Below are positions 1 to 6,907 of a stretch of DNA of 11,087 nucleotides, piece by piece; positions within the stretch are counted from its first letter, which is position 1; every line of letters starts with the position of its first letter. The stretch is from positions 1 to 11,087 of the forward strand of contig CAIZHL010000284.1 of the NCBI GenBank assembly GCA_903932755.1, in the 5' to 3' direction. This DNA comes from an uncultured beta proteobacterium (GTDB lineage Bacteria; Pseudomonadota; Gammaproteobacteria; Burkholderiales; Rhodocyclaceae). The notes beneath the pieces were generated by a model. It saw nothing but the letters and a program-made list of their open reading frames with translations. It had not been told where the DNA came from and did not search any database. The position numbers were made by a program, and so were the translations under genes.

Positions 1-246
1 CGGCGCGCCTTTTGCCTCGGCCTCAAAGGCGGTCAGGGCGGCGATGCGCTGCTCGTTGAGCCAGGTCAGGCGGCGGCGGAACACCGCCTCGATCAGCGCT
101 TCCTTCGATCCGAAGTGGTAATTCACCGCGGCCAGGTTGGCCTGGGCCCCGGCGGTGATCATGCGCAGCGTGGTGGCGTCGAGGCCGTGCCGCACGAAGA
201 GCTGCTCGGCGGCGTCAAGGATGCGGGTGCGGGTGTCGATTTCCAC
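1..246 (-). CDS. TetR/AcrR-family transcriptional repressor, N-terminal part (runs off window)
   Basis: Only the first 82 codons are present and the frame is still open at base 1. Residues 8-50 form a typical TetR helix-turn-helix, ending in the recognition-helix signature NLAAVNYHFGSKEALI. The ligand-binding C-terminal domain lies outside the window. I chose GTG at 246 because it follows a GGAGG by 11 nt and an in-frame TGA lies a short way upstream, leaving no other good start. A long palindrome sits about 20-45 bases upstream of this start, so autorepression is likely. The recognition helix and the AAAC/GTTT-rich palindrome resemble PsrA-type regulators of fatty-acid metabolism; that assignment is inference, and the ligand cannot be told from the part seen. 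The gene diverges from the corrinoid/kinase operon, which begins about 220 bp away. Confidence 0.9.
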   Translation of the reverse strand, partial: MEIDTRTRILDAAEQLFVRHGLDATTLRMITAGAQANLAAVNYHFGSKEALIEAVFRRRLTWLNEQRIAALTAFEAEAKGAP

Positions 247-264
247 GGGACGGCAGGCCTCCGG

Positions 265-291
265 TAAACGTTGGTTTCAAACAAACGTTTA
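265..291. promoter_or_regulatory. Palindromic operator, probably bound by the adjacent TetR repressor
   Basis: The arms TAAACGTT and AACGTTTA flank an inner GTTT-C-AAAC, giving a palindrome centred on base 278 with only one mismatched pair (273 against 283) over 27 bp. It lies directly upstream of the TetR GTG start. TetR proteins with NLAAVNYHFGSK-type recognition helices commonly bind AAAC/GTTT-rich palindromes, so this is probably the repressor's own operator. The first gene of the plus-strand operon starts about 175 bp away, so control of that side is possible but less certain. Confidence 0.7.
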
Positions 292-465
292 AATGATGAC
301 ATTTGAAGTTCCTTGCTGTCAAGCGCCGGCCGCGCGATTAGTGGACGGTCTCGGTCGGACTTTTCCGGCTACGTAGTTTCCGCAGTTGGCCGCGCTTAAC
401 ACGGATAAACAGGATGGCGATGCTCTGGGAATATGTATGCAGGGGTATTCTTGGAGTCGCTTTCG
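292..465. other. Intergenic leader region upstream of the corrinoid operon
   Basis: The region must hold the promoter of the four-gene operon. I see no B12-box (GCCACTG-like) element and no convincing cobalamin riboswitch, although the first gene encodes a B12-binding protein. A TTGCTG (312-317) lies 17 bp from GATTAG, which is a poor sigma-70 match. A sigma-54-like element at 426-441 is listed separately. Confidence 0.4.
426..441 (+). promoter_or_regulatory. Possible sigma-54 (-24/-12) promoter element
   Basis: TGGGAATATGTATGCA has the invariant GG and GC dinucleotides separated by exactly 10 nt, as in the TGGCAYR-N4-TTGCW consensus, with about 8 of 12 informative positions matching. A start about 12 nt downstream of GC would fall near base 452, leaving a very short leader that just contains the GGAG ribosome-binding site (453-456) of the gene starting at 466. 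The -24 half is degenerate and no activator site was identified, so this is a weak call. Confidence 0.25.
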
Positions 466-1098
466 ATGTCCGATCTGATCACTCAGTTCCGCGAATCGCT
501 CGAATCGCTCGATCGCATCCGGGCGGAAGCCATTTTTACGGACGCACTTTCGCGCCAGTCGCCCATCGCGGCGGTCGAAGGGCTCATCGTGCCCGCGCTC
601 GAGCAGATGGGCGCGGCCTGGCACGAGGGCAGCGTGGCGCTGTCCCAGGTCTACATGGGCGGCCGCTTCTGCGAGGAGCTCGTCGAACGCGTGCTGCCGC
701 CCAGCGACCCGGACCGCAAGCACCAGCCCCGTTCCGCGATCGTCCTGCTCAACGATTACCACGCGCTGGGCAAGCGCATCGTCTATTCGGTGATGCGCGC
801 CAGCGGCTACGAGCTTTTCGACTACGGCCGCATGGACGTCGACGAACTTGTCGAACGGGCGCTGGCCGACAGGATCCGGGTGCTGTTGATTTCGGTACTG
901 ATGCTCCCCTCCGCCCTCAAGGTGGCCGATGTCTGCAGCCAGTTAAAGGCCCGCGGCGCCGACATCAGGGTTGCGGTGGGCGGCGCGCCCTTCCTTTTCG
1001 ATGGCGGGCTCTGGCGGGAAGTCGGTGCCGACGCCATGGGCCGCAGCGCCGGCGACGCGGTCGCCATCGTCGCCGCCTGGATGAAGGAGATGCCATGA
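466..1098 (+). CDS. Cobalamin (B12)-binding corrinoid protein, MtaC/MtbC-like
   Basis: This 210-residue cytoplasmic protein has the size and layout of the corrinoid shuttle proteins of one-carbon methyltransferase systems. Residues about 5-85 form the helical cap, containing a GLIVPALEQMGAAWHEG stretch. Residues 90-208 form the Rossmann-like B12 domain. The base-off/His-on signature is complete: D97-x-H99-x-x-G102 (H99 the predicted lower cobalt ligand), S143-x-L145, and G172-G173. I prefer ATG 466 to the in-frame ATG 433 because GGAG at 453-456 is well spaced for it and the residues before it look unlike the family. It overlaps the next gene by ATGA (1095-1098), implying translational coupling. 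In this family the cobalt accepts a methyl group from a substrate-specific methyltransferase; here the likely partner is the next gene. No corrinoid activase or second methyltransferase is nearby, so a sensory role is a real alternative. Confidence 0.92.
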   Translation: MSDLITQFRESLESLDRIRAEAIFTDALSRQSPIAAVEGLIVPALEQMGAAWHEGSVALSQVYMGGRFCEELVERVLPPSDPDRKHQPRSAIVLLNDYHALGKRIVYSVMRASGYELFDYGRMDVDELVERALADRIRVLLISVLMLPSALKVADVCSQLKARGADIRVAVGGAPFLFDGGLWREVGADAMGRSAGDAVAIVAAWMKEMP

Positions 1099-2153
1099 AC
1101 TCCATGCAACGCGTGCTGACCACGCTGGGCCACAAGGAGCCCGACCGCGTGCCGCTGTTCCTGCTCGCCAACATGCACGGAGCGAAGGAACTCGGTCTGT
1201 CCCTGCGCGACTACTACGCCAGCGCCAAAAACGTCATCGACGGCGAGATGCGCCTGCTCGACAAGTACGGCAGCGATTGCGCCTACCCCTTCTTCTATGC
1301 GTCGCTCGAAATCGAGGCCTGGGGCGGCGACACCATTTTCTCCGCCGACGGTCCGCCCTTGTGCGGCGCACCGGTGATCCGCCGCGCGGAAGACATCGAC
1401 AGCCTGCGTCCGCCCGCGGTCGAATCCTCACCGGCCCTGCAGCGCGTACTGGAGGCCATCGCCGGCCTCAAGCAGCGCCTCGCGGACCAGGTGCCCATCA
1501 TCGCCGTCGCCATCTCGCCCTTTTCGCTGCCGGTGATGCAGATGGGCTTCGACCGCTACATCGAGCTGATGCACGAGCAGCCGGACCGCTTCCTCAGGCT
1601 GATGCAGGCCAACGAGGAGTTCACCGTCAATTGGGCCAACGCCCAGCTGGCCGCCGGCGCCACCGCGATCTGCTACTTCGATCCGGTGTCCTCGACCACC
1701 AACATCCCGCGTGGTCTCTACCTCACCACCGGCCAGCAGGTGGCGAAGCGAACCCTGGCCAGGATCAAGGGCCCGACCGCCACCCATATGGCCTCGGGCC
1801 GCTGCCTGCCGATACTGGGCGACATCGCCGACACCGGCACCGCCGCAGTCGGCGTCAGCATCCTTGAAGACTTTGCCCAACTCAAGGCGGCCGCCGCGGG
1901 GCGCGTCAGCCTGCTGGGCAATCTCAACGGCATCGAAATGCGACGCTGGACGCCGGCGCAAACCGAGCTCGCGGTCAAGCGCGCGATCGCCGCGGGCGGC
2001 CCCGGCGGCGGCTTCATCCTTGCCGACAACCATGGCGAAATCCCCTTCCAGGTTGCCGATGAAACGCTGCTGGCGATCCGCGACGCGGTCGACCGCTGGG
2101 GCCGCTATCCGCTGGACTGGGTGCGGGACTGGGTCGATCCCGATCCAAGCTGA
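1095..2153 (+). CDS. Uroporphyrinogen decarboxylase-superfamily protein (MtaA/MtbA-like corrinoid methyltransferase relative)
   Basis: The 352-residue product is a full-length UROD-fold TIM barrel. Family traits include an N-terminal RVLTTLGHKEPDRVPLF, the ELGLSLRDYYASAKN region, YFDPVSSTTNIPRGLY, a GNLNG turn at 275-279, and the C-terminal GGGFILADNHGEIP. Pairing with a corrinoid protein by a 4-nt overlap argues for corrinoid-dependent methyl transfer rather than haem synthesis (HemE). An AAGGAG at 1084-1089 fits the start. Oddly, the H-x-C-G zinc motif of MtaA/MtbA reads HMASG at 231-235, and the later zinc-binding Cys position appears as NHG (312-314), so two thiol ligands of the classic site are absent. 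Other UROD-like enzymes act on methoxylated or methylated substrates, so this may be a substrate-side methyltransferase, a divergent enzyme, or a ligand-sensing partner. Family assignment is firm; the substrate is unknown. Confidence 0.92.
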   Translation: MNSMQRVLTTLGHKEPDRVPLFLLANMHGAKELGLSLRDYYASAKNVIDGEMRLLDKYGSDCAYPFFYASLEIEAWGGDTIFSADGPPLCGAPVIRRAEDIDSLRPPAVESSPALQRVLEAIAGLKQRLADQVPIIAVAISPFSLPVMQMGFDRYIELMHEQPDRFLRLMQANEEFTVNWANAQLAAGATAICYFDPVSSTTNIPRGLYLTTGQQVAKRTLARIKGPTATHMASGRCLPILGDIADTGTAAVGVSILEDFAQLKAAAAGRVSLLGNLNGIEMRRWTPAQTELAVKRAIAAGGPGGGFILADNHGEIPFQVADETLLAIRDAVDRWGRYPLDWVRDWVDPDPS

Positions 2154-2161
2154 ACGACATC

Positions 2162-3913
2162 ATGCCGGCCACGCACTGCATCCTGGGTTGCCACAACTTC
2201 CATGGAGAGGTTGACGCCGCCATTGCCGCCGAAGGCTGGACCGACGTCAGCGCGCTGGCCTTCCCGGCCCGTTGCGGCCGCCCGCCGGTCAGCTGGGATG
2301 AGTTGCGTGCGCTGCTGCCCGCCGACTGCACGCAACTGGTCGTGATCGGCCGTGCCTGCCTCCAGGGCCTGGGCGCAGCGCCCGCCGGCTTTCCCCCAGT
2401 GCGGGTGCTGCCGCAACAGCAATGCTTCAACCTCGTCGCGGATCCCTGCCTGGTGAACGAAGCCATCGGCGAAGGCGGCTATCTGATGACGCCGAGCTGG
2501 CTGGCGAACTGGCGCGAACGCATCGCGGAAATGGGATTCACGCCTGAAACGGCGGGCGGCTTCTTCCATGACTTCGCGCGCCAGCTGGTTCTGCTCGACA
2601 CCGGCATCGACCCCGACGCAAAGACGCTGCTGGCCGAACTGGCGCATGCCATCGGGCTCCCCGCGAAGCGCATACCGGTCGGGCTCGACCACACCCGCCT
2701 GCTGCTGAAACCGGTCATCCTCGAAGGCCGGCTGGATCAGGAACACCGCCTGCGCGATGAGGCCGCGCGGCACCACCAGCGCGAACTGGCCGACCGGATT
2801 TCCGCCCTGGACCTGTTCGGACAACTGGCAAAGGCACGCGAGGAAACCGAAGCCATCGCCGCCATCGAGGATGTGTTCCGCATGCTGTTCGCGCCGGAGA
2901 GCGTGCATTACCTGCGCATCGAGCATGAGTTGCCGCTGGCCGCTGCGGACATCCCGGCAGATGTATTCACATCCCTGGCGGAAATGCGCACGCCCTGGGC
3001 CTGGAGCCCGTCCGGCCGGGGCTTCATGTTGCGCATCGCGCAAGGTGAGCGGGGGCTGGGCCTCATCGCGGTCGATGGCTTCGCCTTTCCCGAGAACCGC
3101 GAACGCTACCTCAACCTGGCGCTGGCGATCAGCGGCGTCTGCGCCCTGGCGATCGACAACGCGCGCACCCACAAGCAGCTGGTGGAAGCCGAGCGGATGG
3201 CCTCGCTCGCCGTCCTGGTCGCCGGCGTCGCCCATGAAATCAATACGCCGGTCGGTGTCGGCCTCGCCGCCGCATCGATACTGGAAGAGCAGACCGCCGG
3301 CCTCACCGAGCGCTTTGCCGGGCGCCTCATGACACAGTCCGACCTGACCGCCTACCTGGGCGCGGCGCAGGAAGAGGCCCGGCTGATACGCTCCAACCTG
3401 GAGCGTATCGGATCGCTGATCGACGCCTTCCGCCAGGTTGCCGTGCAGGGCAAGCTGCCGGAAAAGCGCCGCTTCCGGCTCGCCGCGCTGTTCAGGGACA
3501 TCCTCGCCACGCAGGGCGAACAGCTGGCCGCGCGGAACATCGAGGTCGCGCTCGATTGCGATGAAGGACTCGAAATCGACAGCGTCGCCGCCGACTGGAC
3601 CAGCATCCTGTCCAACCTGGTCGCCAATTCGCTGCGGCACGGTTTCGACGGCAGGGACCGCGGACGCATCGCGATCGGGGTCGCCGCCACCTCCACCCAC
3701 CTGCTGATCGACTACGCGGACGACGGTCGCGGCATGACGCCAACCGCGCGGGCGCGGATTTTCGATCCCTTCTTCACCACAGACATGCAGAACGGCATGG
3801 GCCTCGGCATGCATCTGGTATACAACCTGGTCACCCATCGCTTCGGCGGCAGCATCGCCTGCACCAGCGAGCCGGACAAGGGTGCGCAATTTCACATTGA
3901 GGTGCCGCTATGA
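2162..3913 (+). CDS. Soluble histidine kinase with N-terminal DUF1638-like sensor and GAF-like domain
   Basis: The product has 583 residues and no membrane segment or signal peptide, so it should sense a cytoplasmic signal. Residues 1-185 look like DUF1638: CILGC at 6-10, [12 protein letters not shown] (59-70), VLPQQQC (82-88), then [11 protein letters not shown] (107-117) and RQLVLLDTG (140-148). It is cysteine-rich (C6, C10, C38, C56, C66, C88, C96), which could suit metal or cofactor binding. A helical linker follows, then a GAF-like region (about 228-335) ending [13 protein letters not shown]. The kinase core has H358 in AHEINTP, N-box N485/N489, G1 box DDGRGM (520-525) and GMGLGM (545-550). 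It lies 8 nt behind the UROD-like gene without an obvious Shine-Dalgarno site, and overlaps the hybrid kinase gene by ATGA. I associate DUF1638 with corrinoid methyltransferase loci, which fits this operon. The kinase call is certain; the DUF1638 call is by eye. Confidence 0.9.
   Translation: MPATHCILGCHNFHGEVDAAIAAEGWTDVSALAFPARCGRPPVSWDELRALLPADCTQLVVIGRACLQGLGAAPAGFPPVRVLPQQQCFNLVADPCLVNEAIGEGGYLMTPSWLANWRERIAEMGFTPETAGGFFHDFARQLVLLDTGIDPDAKTLLAELAHAIGLPAKRIPVGLDHTRLLLKPVILEGRLDQEHRLRDEAARHHQRELADRISALDLFGQLAKAREETEAIAAIEDVFRMLFAPESVHYLRIEHELPLAAADIPADVFTSLAEMRTPWAWSPSGRGFMLRIAQGERGLGLIAVDGFAFPENRERYLNLALAISGVCALAIDNARTHKQLVEAERMASLAVLVAGVAHEINTPVGVGLAAASILEEQTAGLTERFAGRLMTQSDLTAYLGAAQEEARLIRSNLERIGSLIDAFRQVAVQGKLPEKRRFRLAALFRDILATQGEQLAARNIEVALDCDEGLEIDSVAADWTSILSNLVANSLRHGFDGRDRGRIAIGVAATSTHLLIDYADDGRGMTPTARARIFDPFFTTDMQNGMGLGMHLVYNLVTHRFGGSIACTSEPDKGAQFHIEVPL
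3385..3409 (+). repeat. Perfect 10-bp inverted repeat inside the kinase gene
   Basis: GATACGCTCC (3385-3394) and GGAGCGTATC (3400-3409) are exact reverse complements separated by AACCT. They form a compact 5-nt-loop hairpin within the dimerisation-domain coding region, and a T-G and a C-G pair can extend it outward. It encodes the helical segment IRSNLERI, so coincidence with codon choice is possible. No T-run follows, so it is not a classical terminator. Confidence 0.5.
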
Positions 3914-6729
3914 GTGCGCCATCGGAAACCGACGGCTTCACCACGCTTTTCGCTCCCGAACCCGGCGCCGCGCCGGACCACGAGGCCGCCCGCTGGAAGG
4001 TGCTGGTGGTCGACGACGAGCCGGACATCCATGCCGTGCTGCGCCTGGCCATGCAGGACATGGTGGTCGAGGGCATGCCGCTGCAGCTGCTCGACGCGCA
4101 CTCGGCGGAGGAAGCCAAAGCCATACTGGCGCGCGAGCCCGACATTGCCCTGATCCTGCTCGATGTGGTGATGGAAACCGAAAATGCCGGGCTCGAACTG
4201 GTGCGCCACGTGCGGCAGGTGCTGTGCAACCGCATGGTGCGCATCGTGCTGGTCACCGGACAGCCCGGCTACGCACCGCAGCGCGAAGTCGTGGCGAACT
4301 ACGAGATCGACGGCTACCGCCTCAAGTCGGAACTGACGGCGGACCGCATCTTCGTTTCCGTGTATGCCGGGGTACGCGCCTACCAGACGCTGGTCAAACA
4401 GACCCTGCAGCGCATCCGCCTCGACGAAGCCGAAGAGGAGCTGCGCCGGGAACAGGTGCTGAAAGCCGCCATCGTCGAGTGTTCCGATGACGGAATCATC
4501 GGCAAGACGCAGGAAGGCGCGATCACCAGCTGGAACCGGGCGGCGGAAAAGATCCTGGGTTACAGCGCCGGCGAAGTCATCGGCAAGTCGATCTCCATGC
4601 TGGTGCCGGCCGACCGCCTAGACGAGGAACAGAAGCTGATTGCCTCGATCATGGCCGGCAGCGCGATCAATCACTACGAAACCGAGCGCCTGGCGCAGGA
4701 CGGCAGGCGCATCCCGGTCTCGCTCACCGTGTCGCCCATCCTCGATCCCGCCGGCCGGATCATCGGCGCCTCGCAGATCGTGCGCGACATCACCGAACGG
4801 AAGAAGGTCGAAGCCGAGCTCGACAAGTACCGCCTCAAACTCGAACACCTGGTCGAGCAGCGCACCAGCGAGCTGGTGCTGGCAAAGGACGCCGCCGAAG
4901 CGGCCAATAACGCGAAGACGCAGTTCCTGGCCAACATGAGCCACGAAATCCGGACTCCGATGAACGCCGTTCTCGGCCTTACCCACCTGATGCATTCCGG
5001 AGCCACGCCGAAGCAGAAGGAAAGGCTCGACAAGATCAGCCAGGCCGGGCAGCACCTGCTGGCGATCATCAACGACATCCTCGACCTGTCGAAGATCGAG
5101 GCCGGCAAACTCCACCTCGACGACCAGAACTTCTCGCTGGTGGCGGTAATGGACCACGTCCATTCGATGATTTCCGCCACGGCACAAGCCAAGGGGCTGC
5201 ACGTCCTTTTCGATCACGACGAGGTTCCCCACTGGCTGCGCGGCGACCCGACGCGACTGGCGCAGTCGCTGCTCAACTACGCCAGCAATGCAGTGAAATT
5301 CACCGAGCGGGGAACGGTGTCGATTCGCGCGCGGGTGCTGGACCAGGCCGAAGAGGAACTGCTGGTGCGATTCGAGGTCGAGGACACCGGGATCGGCATC
5401 TCCACCGACGAACTGGCGCGCCTGTTCCACGCCTTCGAACAGGTCGATGCGTCGACTTCGCGGCGCTATGGCGGCACCGGCCTCGGACTGGTGATCACCC
5501 GGCGCCTGGTGGAATTGATGGGCGGCGAAGTCGGCGCCGACTGCAGCCCGGGCGTCGGCAGCAAATTCTGGTTCACCGCGCGCTTCCGGCGCGGTTACGG
5601 ACTCGCACCGCCGCGGCTCGCGCAACAAGCGGCCGACGCCGAGGAGACATTGCGGCTGCAGCACAAGGGCGCCCGGTTGCTGCTGGTCGAGGACAACGCC
5701 ATCAACCGCGAAGTGGCGCTGGAACTGCTGCACGGCGCCGGACTGGCGGTGGAACTGGCGAACGACGGCGCCGAAGCCGTCGCCAAGGCACGCGACCATC
5801 CCTATGACCTGATCCTGATGGACATCCAGATGCCGGTGATGAACGGCCTCGACGCCACGCACGCCATACGACGCATCTCCGCACACGCCCTGACGCCGAT
5901 CCTGGCCATGACCGCGAACGCCTTCGACGAAGATCGCGCAGCCTGCCAGGCTGCGGGCATGAACGATTTCGTCGTCAAACCGGTGGAGCCCGACGCGCTG
6001 TACGCCAGCCTGCTGAAGTGGCTGCCGGCGCCCGCCGCCGCAGAAGCCTTGCCACCGCCCGGGCCGTCTGCGACGGCGCCCGTGCCGGCGCCGACGACGG
6101 AAAAGACGGCACTGACCGCGAGCCTGGAACGCCTGGCCGGGTTTCCTGGGTTGAACGTGGAACAGGGCCTTTCCATGGTGCGCGGCAACAGCGCGAAGTA
6201 CCTGGACCTGCTGCGCCGCTTCGCCGACCACCATGCGGATGACATGGCCGCCCTGCAGGCCAGCCTCGACGCGGGTGACCAAACCACCGCCCTGCGCCTG
6301 GCGCATACGCTGAAAGGCGCGGCGGCAACGCTGGGCGCCAACCGCCTGGCCAGGATGGCGCGCGACCTGGAAGAAATCCTCCATGCGGAAACCAGCTCGG
6401 AAGGCGTCGAATCGCGACTGCTGCAGCAGATGACCGCGATCCGGCTGGAGTTTCCCCAACTCTCGGCCGCCCTGCCCCCCGTCGCAGCCGTCGGCGCGGA
6501 CGCTGCAGCGGCGCGCGACCGCGCCACACTGCAAAGCCTGCTCGATACGCTGGTAGCCCTGCTCGAGCTGGGGGATACGGCCTCGATCGAACTGCTTGAC
6601 ACGCGCGGCGATAGCCTGAGGCTCGCCCTTGGCGGCGATTTCGACAAGCTCGCGAGTGACATCCGGCGCTTCGCCTTCGACGACGCCCTGAATTCCCTGC
6701 GCGCGTTGCGGCAAAAGCCCGCGAACTAG
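3910..6729 (+). CDS. Hybrid sensor kinase/phosphorelay protein: REC-PAS-HisKA-HATPase-REC-Hpt
   Basis: This 939-residue soluble protein starts at an ATGA overlap with the upstream kinase gene. Domain order: receiver 1 (about 29-160; D35/D36, phospho-acceptor D85, T116, K139), with [10 protein letters not shown] and [10 protein letters not shown] motifs like receivers paired with DUF3369; PAS/PAC (about 184-298, ending [12 protein letters not shown]); coiled coil (about 298-335); HisKA with H345 in [11 protein letters not shown]; HATPase (N456/N460, DTGIGIS 492-498, GGTGLGL 521-527); receiver 2 (about 588-705; E594/D595, D638, T668, K690); a Pro/Ala linker; and Hpt with H799 in AHTLKGAAA. All catalytic residues needed for a His-Asp-His phosphorelay are present. 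The last 75 residues look like a second, His-less Hpt-like helical bundle. No DNA-binding or cyclic-di-GMP output domain exists. The N-terminal receiver is a natural target for the kinase encoded just upstream. Confidence 0.95.
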   Translation: MSAPSETDGFTTLFAPEPGAAPDHEAARWKVLVVDDEPDIHAVLRLAMQDMVVEGMPLQLLDAHSAEEAKAILAREPDIALILLDVVMETENAGLELVRHVRQVLCNRMVRIVLVTGQPGYAPQREVVANYEIDGYRLKSELTADRIFVSVYAGVRAYQTLVKQTLQRIRLDEAEEELRREQVLKAAIVECSDDGIIGKTQEGAITSWNRAAEKILGYSAGEVIGKSISMLVPADRLDEEQKLIASIMAGSAINHYETERLAQDGRRIPVSLTVSPILDPAGRIIGASQIVRDITERKKVEAELDKYRLKLEHLVEQRTSELVLAKDAAEAANNAKTQFLANMSHEIRTPMNAVLGLTHLMHSGATPKQKERLDKISQAGQHLLAIINDILDLSKIEAGKLHLDDQNFSLVAVMDHVHSMISATAQAKGLHVLFDHDEVPHWLRGDPTRLAQSLLNYASNAVKFTERGTVSIRARVLDQAEEELLVRFEVEDTGIGISTDELARLFHAFEQVDASTSRRYGGTGLGLVITRRLVELMGGEVGADCSPGVGSKFWFTARFRRGYGLAPPRLAQQAADAEETLRLQHKGARLLLVEDNAINREVALELLHGAGLAVELANDGAEAVAKARDHPYDLILMDIQMPVMNGLDATHAIRRISAHALTPILAMTANAFDEDRAACQAAGMNDFVVKPVEPDALYASLLKWLPAPAAAEALPPPGPSATAPVPAPTTEKTALTASLERLAGFPGLNVEQGLSMVRGNSAKYLDLLRRFADHHADDMAALQASLDAGDQTTALRLAHTLKGAAATLGANRLARMARDLEEILHAETSSEGVESRLLQQMTAIRLEFPQLSAALPPVAAVGADAAAARDRATLQSLLDTLVALLELGDTASIELLDTRGDSLRLALGGDFDKLASDIRRFAFDDALNSLRALRQKPAN

Positions 6730-6827
6730 CGGCCGACCGGCTCCACCGGCGGCGCAAACCCGAATGTCGCTGGCTCCGGCGTCAGTTCGGGGACGGCGGG
6801 CAGGTGCAGCCCGGCGGACGGCTGGCG

Positions 6828-6833
6828 TAGAAT
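6828..6833 (+). promoter_or_regulatory. Candidate -10 element of the MORN gene promoter
   Basis: TAGAAT matches TATAAT at five of six positions and would give a leader of roughly 65-70 nt. The hexamer 17 bp upstream (TGCAGC) is a poor -35. The same TAGAAT word occurs upstream of the ABC exporter gene near 10325. Confidence 0.3.
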
Positions 6834-6866
6834 CTTCCGACCTGATTCGGGTAGATCGACCGCGTT

Positions 6867-6890
6867 GTTGCGGCCGATGCGACCCGCAAC
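6867..6890 (+). promoter_or_regulatory. Leader hairpin just upstream of the MORN gene ribosome-binding site
   Basis: GTTGCGG (6867-6873) pairs perfectly with CCGCAAC (6884-6890) around a 10-nt loop. It ends five bases before the AGAGG (6895-6899) that serves ATG 6908. It could affect translation or message stability; no ligand-binding fold is evident. Confidence 0.3.
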
Positions 6891-6907
6891 CGACAGAGGT
6901 TGGAAAA

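Larger units (their letters stand above)
6730..6907. other. Intergenic region with promoter and 5' leader of the MORN gene
   Basis: This 178-bp gap separates the kinase operon from the MORN gene. A GC-rich imperfect hairpin directly after the kinase stop (about 6731-6752) has no T-run. A -10-like TAGAAT sits at 6828-6833 with no good -35 at 17 bp. A clean 7-bp stem follows in the presumed leader (6867-6890). Confidence 0.45.

Noticed and set aside
292..432. Cobalamin riboswitch upstream of the corrinoid gene
   Set aside because: No B12-box-like GCCACTG sequence or convincing multi-stem fold could be found in the short leader.
414..1094. The UROD reading frame is open upstream to 414, suggesting a fused 579-residue protein
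   Set aside because: The extra stretch is an arginine-rich out-of-frame shadow of the corrinoid gene. That gene has all B12 motifs, and the UROD start at 1095 has an AAGGAG site.
2105..3895. Long minus-strand open frame opposite the first kinase gene (596 codons)
   Set aside because: It is antisense to a gene with complete kinase motifs; its translation has no recognisable domains and reflects high-GC codon bias.
6764..6907. N-terminal extension of the MORN protein from ATG 6764
   Set aside because: The extension would bury a clear signal peptide and ignore the AGAGG site before ATG 6908.
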